A stretch of DNA of 56,859 bases from Treponema sp. GTDB taxonomy: Bacteria; Spirochaetota; Spirochaetia; Treponematales; Breznakiellaceae. Shown in pieces: positions 8,457-15,453 of the stretch (within the stretch, counting starts at the first letter, position 1; every line of letters begins with the position of its first letter). Both the position numbers and the translations under genes were made by a program. The notes under the pieces are model-generated. The model did not search any database. It saw only the letters and a list, made by a program, of their open reading frames with translations, and was not told the origin of the DNA. Location: contig JAITLC010000104.1 of NCBI GenBank assembly GCA_031278095.1, positions 1 through 56,859 on the forward strand, given 5' to 3'.

Positions 8457-9188
8457 TTACCGTAACAGGGATACTACACCCAGATAGATCCATGGAATGA
8501 AGATTGCGGGGATCAGGTTTGCCACCCTGATCTCCTTTATTGCAAGAAAGTTAAAGCCGATAGCCGCCACCAGGAGATTTCCCACGGCGGACATTTCCCA
8601 TATTATTTCATCGGTCAAAAAGTCTCGTATCGCCAGGGAGACCAGGACAATGCCGCCCTGGTAGATCAGCACCGGTATGGCGCTGAAGAGCACCCCTATA
8701 CCCAGGGAGGCGCCGAATACGATGCTGATCGAGCCGTCGAGGATTGACTTGGCAAAGAGCGTCTCGTGGTTTCCCTGGAGGCCCGACTGCATTGATCCCA
8801 CAATCGCCATGGAACCCGTGCAGAAGAGGATGCTTGCCGCCACAAAACCCTTGGAAAAACGCTTTGTTGTTCCCTCTTTTGCCTCCGTGTACGACGCCGC
8901 CTGTGACGGCTTGCCCATTCCAAGCCTTTTTTCCGCCCAGAGCCCCAGACGGTTCATCCATGCATCGATGTTGATGAGTTCCCCAATCACGGAGCCTGTT
9001 ACCATGCTCATGATGAGGAGCAGCATGTGTTTGCTTTCGAAGGCGCCTTTGAGCCCCACAAAGATGATGGAAAGTCCTATGGCCTTCTTGACGATCTCTT
9101 CAAAGCGTTCCGGTATACCCCGTATCAGAAAACAGCCGATAAGGGAACAGACAACTATTGTAACGGCATTAACCAAAGGCCCCAGCAT
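8457..9188 (-). CDS. DUF554 family membrane protein (YdfK/YqgA-like)
   Basis: A 243-residue integral membrane protein with about seven hydrophobic segments, matching the DUF554 family. Recognisable stretches are 'GPLVNAVTIVVCSLIGCFL' at the N-terminus, 'GLKGAFESKHMLLLIMSM' near residue 50 and 'FCTGSMAIVGSMQSGLQG' near residue 120, the last being the family's best conserved region. Family function is poorly defined; a transport role is usually assumed. I chose the ATG at 9188 over the GTG at 9191 because AGGGG sits five bases before it. It follows the MFS gene by a few bases, so the two form a transport operon. Confidence 0.88.
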   Translation of the reverse strand: MLGPLVNAVTIVVCSLIGCFLIRGIPERFEEIVKKAIGLSIIFVGLKGAFESKHMLLLIMSMVTGSVIGELINIDAWMNRLGLWAEKRLGMGKPSQAASYTEAKEGTTKRFSKGFVAASILFCTGSMAIVGSMQSGLQGNHETLFAKSILDGSISIVFGASLGIGVLFSAIPVLIYQGGIVLVSLAIRDFLTDEIIWEMSAVGNLLVAAIGFNFLAIKEIRVANLIPAIFIPWIYLGVVSLLR

Positions 9189-9196
9189 CACAACCC

Positions 9197-10447
9197 CTAA
9201 TGTTTACGTTTTTCAGACTTTTTGATTGTAGCCGCATAGATGGTGTTGAGTAAACCCAGGAAAGCGGAGAGGGTAAAGAGCGCTTCAATCCCCGTCATCT
9301 TCCAGATCCATCCGCCCAGCAGGGCGATGAGGATCGAGATAACATGGTTGACCGATATGCCGGTGGAAAGGGTGGCGGTTATCTCTTCCCCGTTGTCGGC
9401 AATATCCTGCACATAAACATTGCTTGCCATACTGGCAAGGGAGACAATCGAATCCAGCACATAGTTTATACAGACCACGATGAATGCAATGTTCGGTGGA
9501 AAGATTCTGTGGGCAAAACCGTAGAAGAAACAGACCGCTATCAGGAGCAGGGTATCGGTAACCATGACAAATTTGTAGCCCAGATGATCGATTACCTTTC
9601 CCATGAGGGGACTAAAGAAGATTCCGAAGGCGGCGCAGATTGCCAGAAGCAGGGAAATAATGGAAGTGTCGGCGCCGTAGTACAGAATCAGTACATAGGG
9701 TGCGAATGTTATAAATATCTGTTTGCGGGCGCCGTAGAAAACTTCCAGCATGTAGTATTTTAAAAACTTTTTATGGAAATAGAAACGCCGGCGGTTTATC
9801 TTGGTATTGGTCTCTTTCATGGCAAGGGAGATAAAGAATGCCAGCGTCATCAATGCTGTCGAAACCGCAAAGATTATCTTGAAGGGAATTAGATCGATTC
9901 GGGAAAAACCGAGGCGGCCGAAGAGGATAAAGAGTCCTGTTACCACAAGGAAGCCTACGATGTTCCCTATGTTTCCGATCATACTTATGATACCCAGGGA
10001 AGCCCCGGCCTTTTCGGGCTTTGACATGCTGAGGGAGAGGGTAGTCCTCACCGGCATGATGATATGTTCGCCGAAACTGAACAGAACCATAAAGACCACA
10101 ACGATGAACTTTCCCGTCCCGCTGAGCAAGAGTCCTGTTACTCCGGCTGCGGCTACGGCAATACTTATCTTGAAGATCCTGGTAGCGGTGAATTTATACA
10201 TCCATGCGAGGATCAATACCACAAGAAGACCGGGGATTTCCCGGAAAAATTCTACTATTCCCCGCTCAAAGCTGGTAATGCCTACCACCTGGGCAAGATA
10301 GTTGTCCTGAATGCCCCTGTAAAAACCGTAGCTGATACCCCAGAGGGCAAGAACGCTTAGATAACGGCCAATTTTGACTTCAGGACGGTAAATTTCCCGC
10401 CAAACGGCAAGTAAAGACTGCTTTTTAGCCGCTGAATGCACTTCCAT
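9197..10447 (-). CDS. major facilitator superfamily transporter
   Basis: A 416-residue MFS transporter with twelve predicted membrane helices and a charged central loop ('MKETNTKINRRRFYFHKKFL', around residue 200). The N-terminal 'FYRGIQDNYLAQVVGITSFE' is typical of a spirochaete/Firmicutes MFS subgroup without an assigned substrate. The ATG at 10447 is taken; a GTG at 10462 is in frame but has no better ribosome site. DUF554 follows directly. Substrate and direction of transport cannot be inferred. Confidence 0.85.
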   Translation of the reverse strand: MEVHSAAKKQSLLAVWREIYRPEVKIGRYLSVLALWGISYGFYRGIQDNYLAQVVGITSFERGIVEFFREIPGLLVVLILAWMYKFTATRIFKISIAVAAAGVTGLLLSGTGKFIVVVFMVLFSFGEHIIMPVRTTLSLSMSKPEKAGASLGIISMIGNIGNIVGFLVVTGLFILFGRLGFSRIDLIPFKIIFAVSTALMTLAFFISLAMKETNTKINRRRFYFHKKFLKYYMLEVFYGARKQIFITFAPYVLILYYGADTSIISLLLAICAAFGIFFSPLMGKVIDHLGYKFVMVTDTLLLIAVCFFYGFAHRIFPPNIAFIVVCINYVLDSIVSLASMASNVYVQDIADNGEEITATLSTGISVNHVISILIALLGGWIWKMTGIEALFTLSAFLGLLNTIYAATIKKSEKRKH

Positions 10448-10505
10448 ACTGGCACTATGCACCTTTCAAGGTAGTTTGCATAGCCACGGTCCTGGTAAAT
10501 TTAAT

Positions 10506-10544
10506 GAGTCTGTTCCAAAACTTCAGTTTTTGGAACAAGCTCTA
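10506..10544 (-). terminator. family B-type hairpin overlapping the OMP stop codon
   Basis: On the minus strand GAGCTTGTTCCAAAAAC pairs with GTTTTGGAACAGACTC. The outer arm contains the TAG of the outer-membrane protein gene (10542-10544). The position suggests use as a terminator for the lipoprotein/OMP pair. Confidence 0.5.
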
Positions 10545-11696
10545 ATACCTAAAAAGTATCCCCAGATCGAAAGCGTAGGTAGAGAGACCTCCCGGTTCGG
10601 TGGAAAGTTCCCTGCCGTAGTAAGCCGCCTCCAGCTTGAATATCTTGCAGTCCAGACCCAGACCCAGATGGGGAAGCATATCGTAGAGCCCAAGCCGCAG
10701 GGAGATGAAGTTATAGAAAACCGCCTCGGCGCCTATCCCCATATTGAGAATGGGGTTCCTTGTGTTGTAGGTATTGGTAAAGAGATTGATCACATCATTG
10801 TAATCGGCCATGAAGCCCAGTTTTATAAAGCGTACAGGCTGTATGGCATAGGCAGCTCCCAGGTTAAGCCGGGGAGTAACAGTCCAGAAATTGAAAGCGC
10901 TGGTATACGAACCGGCAAGAGCCTTTTCAGAAAATTCCTCAAGTTCGTAACGGTTAATCCGGTAGGGGGAGATCGCATCATCCAATACAAGTCCTGCGGT
11001 GAAATTATCCCCCCATTTGTAACGGAAGCCCAGATCCGCTCCGCCGCCAAAACCGAGAGTTACCGGGGTGGTATTAAACATGGTATCCATGTGTTCCGCC
11101 ATATCAAGCAGGGTTCCCTTCATCAGAAGATTGAAACGCCCTGCCAGTTTGGCGTTAAAACCCCAGTCAATATCGTGATCCTCATAATTAAAAAGATCGA
11201 AAGCCATACCGAAGTTGAACCAGACATCTTCGTTGGCGGAAGCATTCAGGGAAATCCCCATAAGCCGCATGTTGGCATAGGTTCTGTTGAGAAGCCCGAT
11301 TCCAAAACCCTTTCCCACATAGCCTGAAGCCAGGGGCCCCTGGAGATCAAAGCCCAGCGGGATTTTTCCCTCCGACTTGCCTGCAAATTCCGCAATCAAA
11401 TCCAGATTTATGTTTTCCGATGAATTGGTCAAAGCGGTGCCCAGTTCGGCCATTCCCAGGCTGTCCCCGATAAGAGAAATGGAAAATTCCAAAATCGCAA
11501 TCTGGCCCTTGATATCTTTGTAGAGGGCCGGATTGGTAGTAATCGCGTCAAAATCGTCCGAATAGGCTACATGCTGCCCGCCGTAACCGTGCTGACGGAT
11601 GCTGTTAATCTTTAAGGGGCCAAAATCTTCCGCATGAAGCAGGCCGGAGGCAAAGATAAAGAGAACAAAGATAAATATCCGATTTTTAGTCCACAT
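10542..11696 (-). CDS. outer-membrane beta-barrel protein
   Basis: A 384-residue exported protein with a cleavable signal peptide (about 22 residues, ending LHA). The rest is rich in alternating aromatic/hydrophobic strands and ends in 'YAFDLGILFRY', the C-terminal aromatic signature recognised by BamA. The early segment 'HVAYSDDFDAITTNPAL' resembles the plug-like N-terminus of FadL/UPF0164-type treponemal barrel proteins. AAGGAAC lies seven bases before the ATG. It is 17 bases downstream of a lipoprotein gene, suggesting a paired envelope module. Ligand unknown. Confidence 0.8.
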   Translation of the reverse strand: MWTKNRIFIFVLFIFASGLLHAEDFGPLKINSIRQHGYGGQHVAYSDDFDAITTNPALYKDIKGQIAILEFSISLIGDSLGMAELGTALTNSSENINLDLIAEFAGKSEGKIPLGFDLQGPLASGYVGKGFGIGLLNRTYANMRLMGISLNASANEDVWFNFGMAFDLFNYEDHDIDWGFNAKLAGRFNLLMKGTLLDMAEHMDTMFNTTPVTLGFGGGADLGFRYKWGDNFTAGLVLDDAISPYRINRYELEEFSEKALAGSYTSAFNFWTVTPRLNLGAAYAIQPVRFIKLGFMADYNDVINLFTNTYNTRNPILNMGIGAEAVFYNFISLRLGLYDMLPHLGLGLDCKIFKLEAAYYGRELSTEPGGLSTYAFDLGILFRY

Positions 11697-11713
11697 GATT
11701 CCGTTCCTTCAGC

Positions 11714-12454
11714 CTAGAGGCCCAGCGCGTCCAGAAGACCGCCAATTCCGTCCTGATCCTTGATAAGTCCTGCAAGGAAAATTGCTTTCTCCTCTTTTGC
11801 GCTAAGAAGGACGCCCTCATCCTTGCGGTTTTTGAAGCTATCAACATATTCGTTCACATCGTCATAGCCGTTTTCCTGGGCTTCGGCGATGAAAAGCACC
11901 ATGATGCTGACGGTGATATCGTCGGTGCTGGTCTTTGATCCGGTGGCAGAATTATAGTAATCCGCCGTAAAAGTTGCTTCATCGTCCAGAATCGCCACGA
12001 GATCATCCGCAATGGAAGTAAGGTCTGTATTCTTCATGCTTTGGTAGATAACATTCACCGCATCCAGAGCGGCGTTTGCTTCCACGCTGTCCTCCCCGGA
12101 ACTCGAAGCCGCGCTAATCAGCGTGGAGGCATTGGAGATAAGCTCCATATCCAGCCCGGAAGCGGCAGCGGCGGAGCTGATCCCCGCCCCCTGGAGGGCA
12201 GCCTTTTCTTCACCCCGCTTGGTGTTTACTTCATCCTTTATCTTGCCAAGAAGTTCTCTGGCAAATTCCTTGTCTCCCCGGGCGGCGTCCACCAGATCCG
12301 ATACATTATTACCGTCGGGCGCGGGAATAAGCTTCCCCGGATCGCGCTTGGCCCAAGTGCCCCAGGAAGTGGACATAACATCCGGACAACCGCTCAGAAG
12401 AAGCAGAGCCAGAAAACATAACAAGCTTAAACCGGTTATGGAGTGAATTTTCAT
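11714..12454 (-). CDS. lipoprotein of unknown function
   Basis: A 246-residue lipoprotein: the signal segment ends in the lipobox LLSGC, and the mature protein begins CPDVMSTSW. The body is mostly alpha-helical, alanine-rich and acidic, with 'GISSAAAASGLDMELISNAS' near the middle. ATG 12454 is chosen because GAGAGGGG precedes it by five bases; the upstream in-frame start at 12469 has none. Its position directly before the barrel protein suggests it is a periplasmic or outer-membrane partner. No family recognised. Confidence 0.75.
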   Translation of the reverse strand: MKIHSITGLSLLCFLALLLLSGCPDVMSTSWGTWAKRDPGKLIPAPDGNNVSDLVDAARGDKEFARELLGKIKDEVNTKRGEEKAALQGAGISSAAAASGLDMELISNASTLISAASSSGEDSVEANAALDAVNVIYQSMKNTDLTSIADDLVAILDDEATFTADYYNSATGSKTSTDDITVSIMVLFIAEAQENGYDDVNEYVDSFKNRKDEGVLLSAKEEKAIFLAGLIKDQDGIGGLLDALGL

Positions 12455-12473
12455 ATAAACCCCTCTCATATCT

Positions 12474-12600
12474 AGTGTCTGTCCATAACGTAGACATTAT
12501 AGACAGACTACCTTACAATTCGCATTTTCGCAACCCAAAGGCCAGGAAAACACAAGGCCTGTCCGCAAAGCCGGCTGGTTTCGGAACAAATCCGCTAAAA
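12474..12600. repeat. degenerate family A element
   Basis: A diverged full-length family A copy: a GTCTGTCCATAA...TTATAGACAGAC hairpin at the left, a 'TTCGCATTTTCGCAA' middle, and a decayed right hairpin that runs into a family B-like GGTTTCGGAAC. It sits just upstream of the lipoprotein gene in the opposite orientation, so the promoter of that gene must lie in or beyond it. Confidence 0.6.
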
Positions 12601-12714
12601 ACGACTTATTCGATAAGCAGCCGGGCTATTGGATAAATTTAATATATCATTATTTTTGCCAAAAAACAACAAAACCCGTCTGCATAGACAGAAAAAGGGA
12701 ATTTAGAGGCTATT

Positions 12715-13029
12715 CTACAACCTGTAGTTCCTTTGGTAGTAGTTCAGTACCTCGTAACCGGTTTCCGTAACCAGTACCAGATCCTCTATCCGGACAGCCC
12801 CTTCACCGGGAAGATAGATACGGGTTCTATTGAAAAACCATACCCGGCGCCAGCGGTAAAGGGTTGTTGCCGGAAACATAGGGCGGTTCGTGGACATCAA
12901 GTCCCGGGCAGTGACCTGCCCGGTGTATAAGGAAATCCAAAAAATTAAAACCACAGACAGCAGCACTAATGCAAAAATGACTGTCACCATGATGCGCAGC
13001 AGAATTTTTCCAATACCGGAATTTTTCAT
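12715..13029 (-). CDS. small membrane-anchored protein with an M24-peptidase-like tail
   Basis: 104 residues: a membrane segment at about 10-34 ('ILLRIMVTVIFALVLLSVVL'), a basic linker, then 'YLPGEGAVRIEDLVLVTETG' and EVLNYY at about 73-99. That tail closely resembles the conserved C-terminal strand region of Xaa-Pro aminopeptidases (M24), but the metal-binding His/Asp/Glu residues of that fold are missing. AAGGAA precedes the ATG by six bases. It may be a chimera left by recombination with a peptidase gene, or a chance resemblance; no function can be given. Confidence 0.5.
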   Translation of the reverse strand: MKNSGIGKILLRIMVTVIFALVLLSVVLIFWISLYTGQVTARDLMSTNRPMFPATTLYRWRRVWFFNRTRIYLPGEGAVRIEDLVLVTETGYEVLNYYQRNYRL

Positions 13030-13042
13030 AAACCGTTCCTTG

Positions 13043-13237
13043 TTACAGCCAGACCGAATCCCGGTTCAGGTGCAGGGCTTTGATGTAACGCCCTTCCGGC
13101 ACATGGGAATAACCGTACGTAATGCCCAGGGTTAAAACCAAAAGAATCATTGCTATGGCCGCGGAAAAAGGCCGGTTCAATCCATCGGTTAATTCGCTAA
13201 CCAACCGAGTTTTGGGACAAGCTGTCTTTTTCTGCAT
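13043..13237 (-). CDS. possible small membrane protein
   Basis: A 64-codon frame with one strong hydrophobic segment ('AAIAMILLVLTLGITYGYSH'). It ends 13 bases before the next small membrane gene. Its N-terminal part overlaps family B-like repeat sequence, and its ribosome site (CCGGAG) is only one base from the ATG. It starts 35 bases from a divergent gene. Real coding status is doubtful. Confidence 0.3.
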   Translation of the reverse strand: MQKKTACPKTRLVSELTDGLNRPFSAAIAMILLVLTLGITYGYSHVPEGRYIKALHLNRDSVWL

Positions 13238-13272
13238 GCTCCGGTATGATAGACTGGCAATGAGGTGGTTAT

Positions 13273-14121
13273 ATGAAACTGAATTTTTTCTGCGGCATGT
13301 TGGCGATGGCGGTTTCTCCGGCGCTTTTCGGGGCGGAGCCGGCGATATACAGCATAAAAATAGGGGAATTCGATGTCTGGATGCTCGTTGAAACCCGGGG
13401 GCCGGGGAGACCTAACATCCTCCTGGATCTGAGCGCCGCGCAGATTGATACATACATTTCCGGAGGCAGCTTCGGTTCGGAGACCAATACCTTTCTTATC
13501 CGGGGAAAAGGCCGGACGGTGGTGGTGGATACAGGCTTCGGGGGCGCCATTTTCAGCAGCATGAAGGAACTGGGGGTGAAACCTGAAGATGTGGATACGG
13601 TGCTCCTTACCCACATGCACGGCGATCATATCGGGGGTATGGCAAAGGACGGGAAGGCCCTCTTCCCCAAAGCGAAGGTTCTCCTTGCCGGGAAGGAGCG
13701 GGCCTACTGGGTTGATCGGCAGGGGAATGCAGGAGCAAAGGCCGCACTGGCTCCCTATTCAGGCCGGGTGGAAACCTTCGATCCGGGCGTCCTCTCCGCA
13801 GGAGGGGTTGAGATCCTTCCCGGTATCCGGGCCACGGCGGCCTACGGGCACACTCCGGGACACACGGCCTTCCTTGTCCGGGACGGGGGGAAGGAACTTG
13901 TCATTTGGGGGGATCTTATGCATGTTCAGGATGTCCAGTTCCCCCTGCCTTCTGTATCCGTCACGTACGATACCGATCCCAAAGCCGCCGCGGTTTCCAG
14001 GGAAGAATATCTCTCCTATGCGGCCCGGAACAAGGTCCTGATTGGCGGTATGCATCTCCGTTATCCCGCAGTGGGAACCGTGGTTTCCGAAGCTACAGGC
14101 TACCGTTTTGTTACCGAATAA
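13273..14121 (+). CDS. exported metallo-beta-lactamase-fold hydrolase
   Basis: A 282-residue MBL-fold protein with a hydrophobic N-terminus (signal peptide to about residue 21). The metal motif THMHGDHIGG places H114, H116, D118 and H119, and further ligand candidates are H192 or H197 in 'YGHTPGHTAFLV' and D210 in 'WGDLMH'. The arrangement fits quorum-lactonase/AttM-like or general hydrolase branches rather than true beta-lactamase. GAGGTGG is five bases before the ATG, and a TATGAT box at 13245-13250 may be its -10 element. It stands alone between repeats. Substrate unknown. Confidence 0.87.
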   Translation: MKLNFFCGMLAMAVSPALFGAEPAIYSIKIGEFDVWMLVETRGPGRPNILLDLSAAQIDTYISGGSFGSETNTFLIRGKGRTVVVDTGFGGAIFSSMKELGVKPEDVDTVLLTHMHGDHIGGMAKDGKALFPKAKVLLAGKERAYWVDRQGNAGAKAALAPYSGRVETFDPGVLSAGGVEILPGIRATAAYGHTPGHTAFLVRDGGKELVIWGDLMHVQDVQFPLPSVSVTYDTDPKAAAVSREEYLSYAARNKVLIGGMHLRYPAVGTVVSEATGYRFVTE

Positions 14122-14233
14122 GCTTGTTCCAAAGTGACTTGGAGGGGCTGTCCGAAAAGGTGAGAAAAACTTGTTCGGGCAGCTTCCCTGGTGCGGGCTG
14201 GCCGGGAAGTAACCAAATCCTGGACAGACCCTT

Positions 14234-14374
14234 AGGGAAACGCTGATCAAATGACGCCAATCAGCGTTTCCCTGTGTATTTGCTCATTTCATTGCGCAAA
14301 TACCGCATTAAAGCGGCACTGATTACGCCAACGCAGTTGGCGAATTCTCGATTGAATAAATCAGTGCTTCCTTA
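14234..14374. repeat. family C dispersed element, copy 1
   Basis: Three hairpins in a row: GGGAAACGCTGAT with AATCAGCGTTTCCC; GTATTTG with CAAATAC; and GCACTGATT with AAATCAGTGC. Between the last two arms is an inner GCCAAC/GTTGGC. The same order is seen at 46621-46743, and the first two hairpins occur in reverse at 25780-25852. Only decayed family B-like sequence lies between it and the MBL gene. Confidence 0.75.
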
Positions 14375-14383
14375 GATTTACAT

Positions 14384-14406
14384 AAACGGCGATGCCGCCG
14401 TTTTTT
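14384..14406 (+). terminator. intrinsic terminator directly before the FKBP ribosome site
   Basis: AAACGGC (14384-14390), a six-base loop and GCCGTTT (14397-14403), continuing into a total of six T. The Shine-Dalgarno site CAGGAG begins one base later. Transcripts arriving from upstream would end just before the FKBP gene, or be read through conditionally. Confidence 0.65.
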
Positions 14407-14418
14407 ACAGGAGTTAAT

Positions 14419-15141
14419 ATGAAACGGATACTTGTGTTTCTCTGCTGTATTTCTGCCGCAGGAAGCCTCTTTGCCAAAGGCATTGAAGAGGATGTCAGGG
14501 CAGCGGAACAAAAATCGGATACCAGCTATGCCTTCGGCATGGTAATCGCCGGAGACCTTGTTAAAACCGGCCTGGAATTCAACTACTATTCTGTTTACGA
14601 GGGTCTCAAGGCCGTGATGGAGAAGGAAGATACCCGCATCTCCATGAGTGATGCCATACGCATGGTACAGAGTGCCTTTCAGGAGGCCATGACCAAACAG
14701 GCGGCGGAGGCCCAGGCAGCGGAAATCGTCTGGCTTGAAGAAAACGGCGCCAAAGAAGGCGTTACCAGTACGGAAACCGGACTTCAGTATCAGGTGCTGA
14801 CGGAAGGGGAGGGGGAGCGGCCCGGCCCCATGGCGATAGTCAAGGTAAACTATGAGGGTACGCTTACCAACGGAACGGTTTTTGATTCTTCCTGGGAACG
14901 GGGAGAACCCGCGGAATTTCCCCTGGAAGCGGTGATACCCGGCTGGGCGGAAGGTATCCAGACGATGAAAATAGGGGGCACAAGCCTTTTCTTCATTCCC
15001 TCAAGCCTTGCCTATGGTTCCCGGGGTGCAGGACAGGTGATTCCGCCCTATTCAACTCTGATCTTCAGGGTAGAGTTGCTTGAGATAGTGAAGCAGGAAG
15101 CCGCCAGGGACGATCTGCTGCCTCCGGCAGCGGAAAAGTAA
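14419..15141 (+). CDS. FKBP-type peptidyl-prolyl isomerase (Mip/FkpA-like)
   Basis: A 240-residue exported isomerase. It has a signal peptide of about 20 residues ending LFAKG, an alpha-helical dimerisation domain (about 25-110), then an FKBP domain (about 120-235) with 'VKVNYEGTLTNGTVFDSSWE', 'VIPGWAEGIQTMKIGG' and 'LAYGSRGAGQVIPPYSTLIF', all standard FKBP sites. This is the usual FkpA/Mip architecture for folding envelope proteins. ATG 14419 with AGGAG is preferred to the frame start at 14392. A terminator hairpin lies immediately upstream, so expression may be attenuated. Confidence 0.93.
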   Translation: MKRILVFLCCISAAGSLFAKGIEEDVRAAEQKSDTSYAFGMVIAGDLVKTGLEFNYYSVYEGLKAVMEKEDTRISMSDAIRMVQSAFQEAMTKQAAEAQAAEIVWLEENGAKEGVTSTETGLQYQVLTEGEGERPGPMAIVKVNYEGTLTNGTVFDSSWERGEPAEFPLEAVIPGWAEGIQTMKIGGTSLFFIPSSLAYGSRGAGQVIPPYSTLIFRVELLEIVKQEAARDDLLPPAAEK

Positions 15142-15166
15142 GCTCCTTCCCGGTTTCCTTGAAGAT

Positions 15167-15220
15167 GAGGCAGTTCCAAAATCCGGCGATCCGGCAGGAT
15201 CATAATTTTGGAACTGCAAC
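15167..15220. repeat. family B' hairpin, copy 2
   Basis: GCAGTTCCAAAAT pairs with ATTTTGGAACTGC around a GATCCGGCAGGATC core. It is the best-paired copy of this family and lies 26 bases after the FKBP stop codon, where it can serve as a terminator. Confidence 0.65.
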
Positions 15221-15241
15221 CGTAGATTTTTAAGGAAACGA

Positions 15242-15361
15242 TGATTCGCAGGCGGGGTTCATACCCAGGGGCTTGCCCCTGCTGCGAAATAATACAATGA
15301 GAATAATGAGCAATGAAGGTATAAATTGGTATGAACCCTGCATGCAATCTATCTTCGTTGG
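15242..15361. repeat. family D dispersed element, copy 1
   Basis: The outer arms GGGGTTCATACC and GGTATGAACCC enclose a CAGGGGC/GCCCCTG hairpin and a conserved AATGAGCAATGAAGG segment. It is nearly identical over about 100 bases to 31134-31262; a shorter relative is at 29465-29520. Confidence 0.75.
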
Positions 15362-15384
15362 ATGACGCCAATCAGTGGTTTCCT

Positions 15385-15416
15385 AACCGGGTTTTGGAAC
15401 CGGTTTAGAGTTTTTT
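15385..15416 (+). terminator. terminator-like hairpin before the NDP kinase gene
   Basis: AACCGG (15385-15390) pairs with CCGGTT (15400-15405), followed by TAGAG and six T. It would insulate the kinase gene at 15454 from upstream transcription. Confidence 0.5.
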
Positions 15417-15453
15417 CTTGCCAATATGTATCTCCCGGGGTATCTTAGACAGT

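Larger units (their letters stand above)
15142..15453. other. repeat-filled intergenic stretch
   Basis: No gene seen. In order it holds a family B' hairpin (15167-15220), a family D element (15242-15361), a short family C-like fragment (near 15361-15383) and a terminator-like hairpin (15385-15416). Confidence 0.7.

Noticed and set aside
10476-11327. A 283-codon plus-strand frame opposite the outer-membrane protein
   Set aside because: The minus-strand reading has a signal peptide and barrel C-terminus, and the plus-strand reading has neither family features nor a ribosome site.
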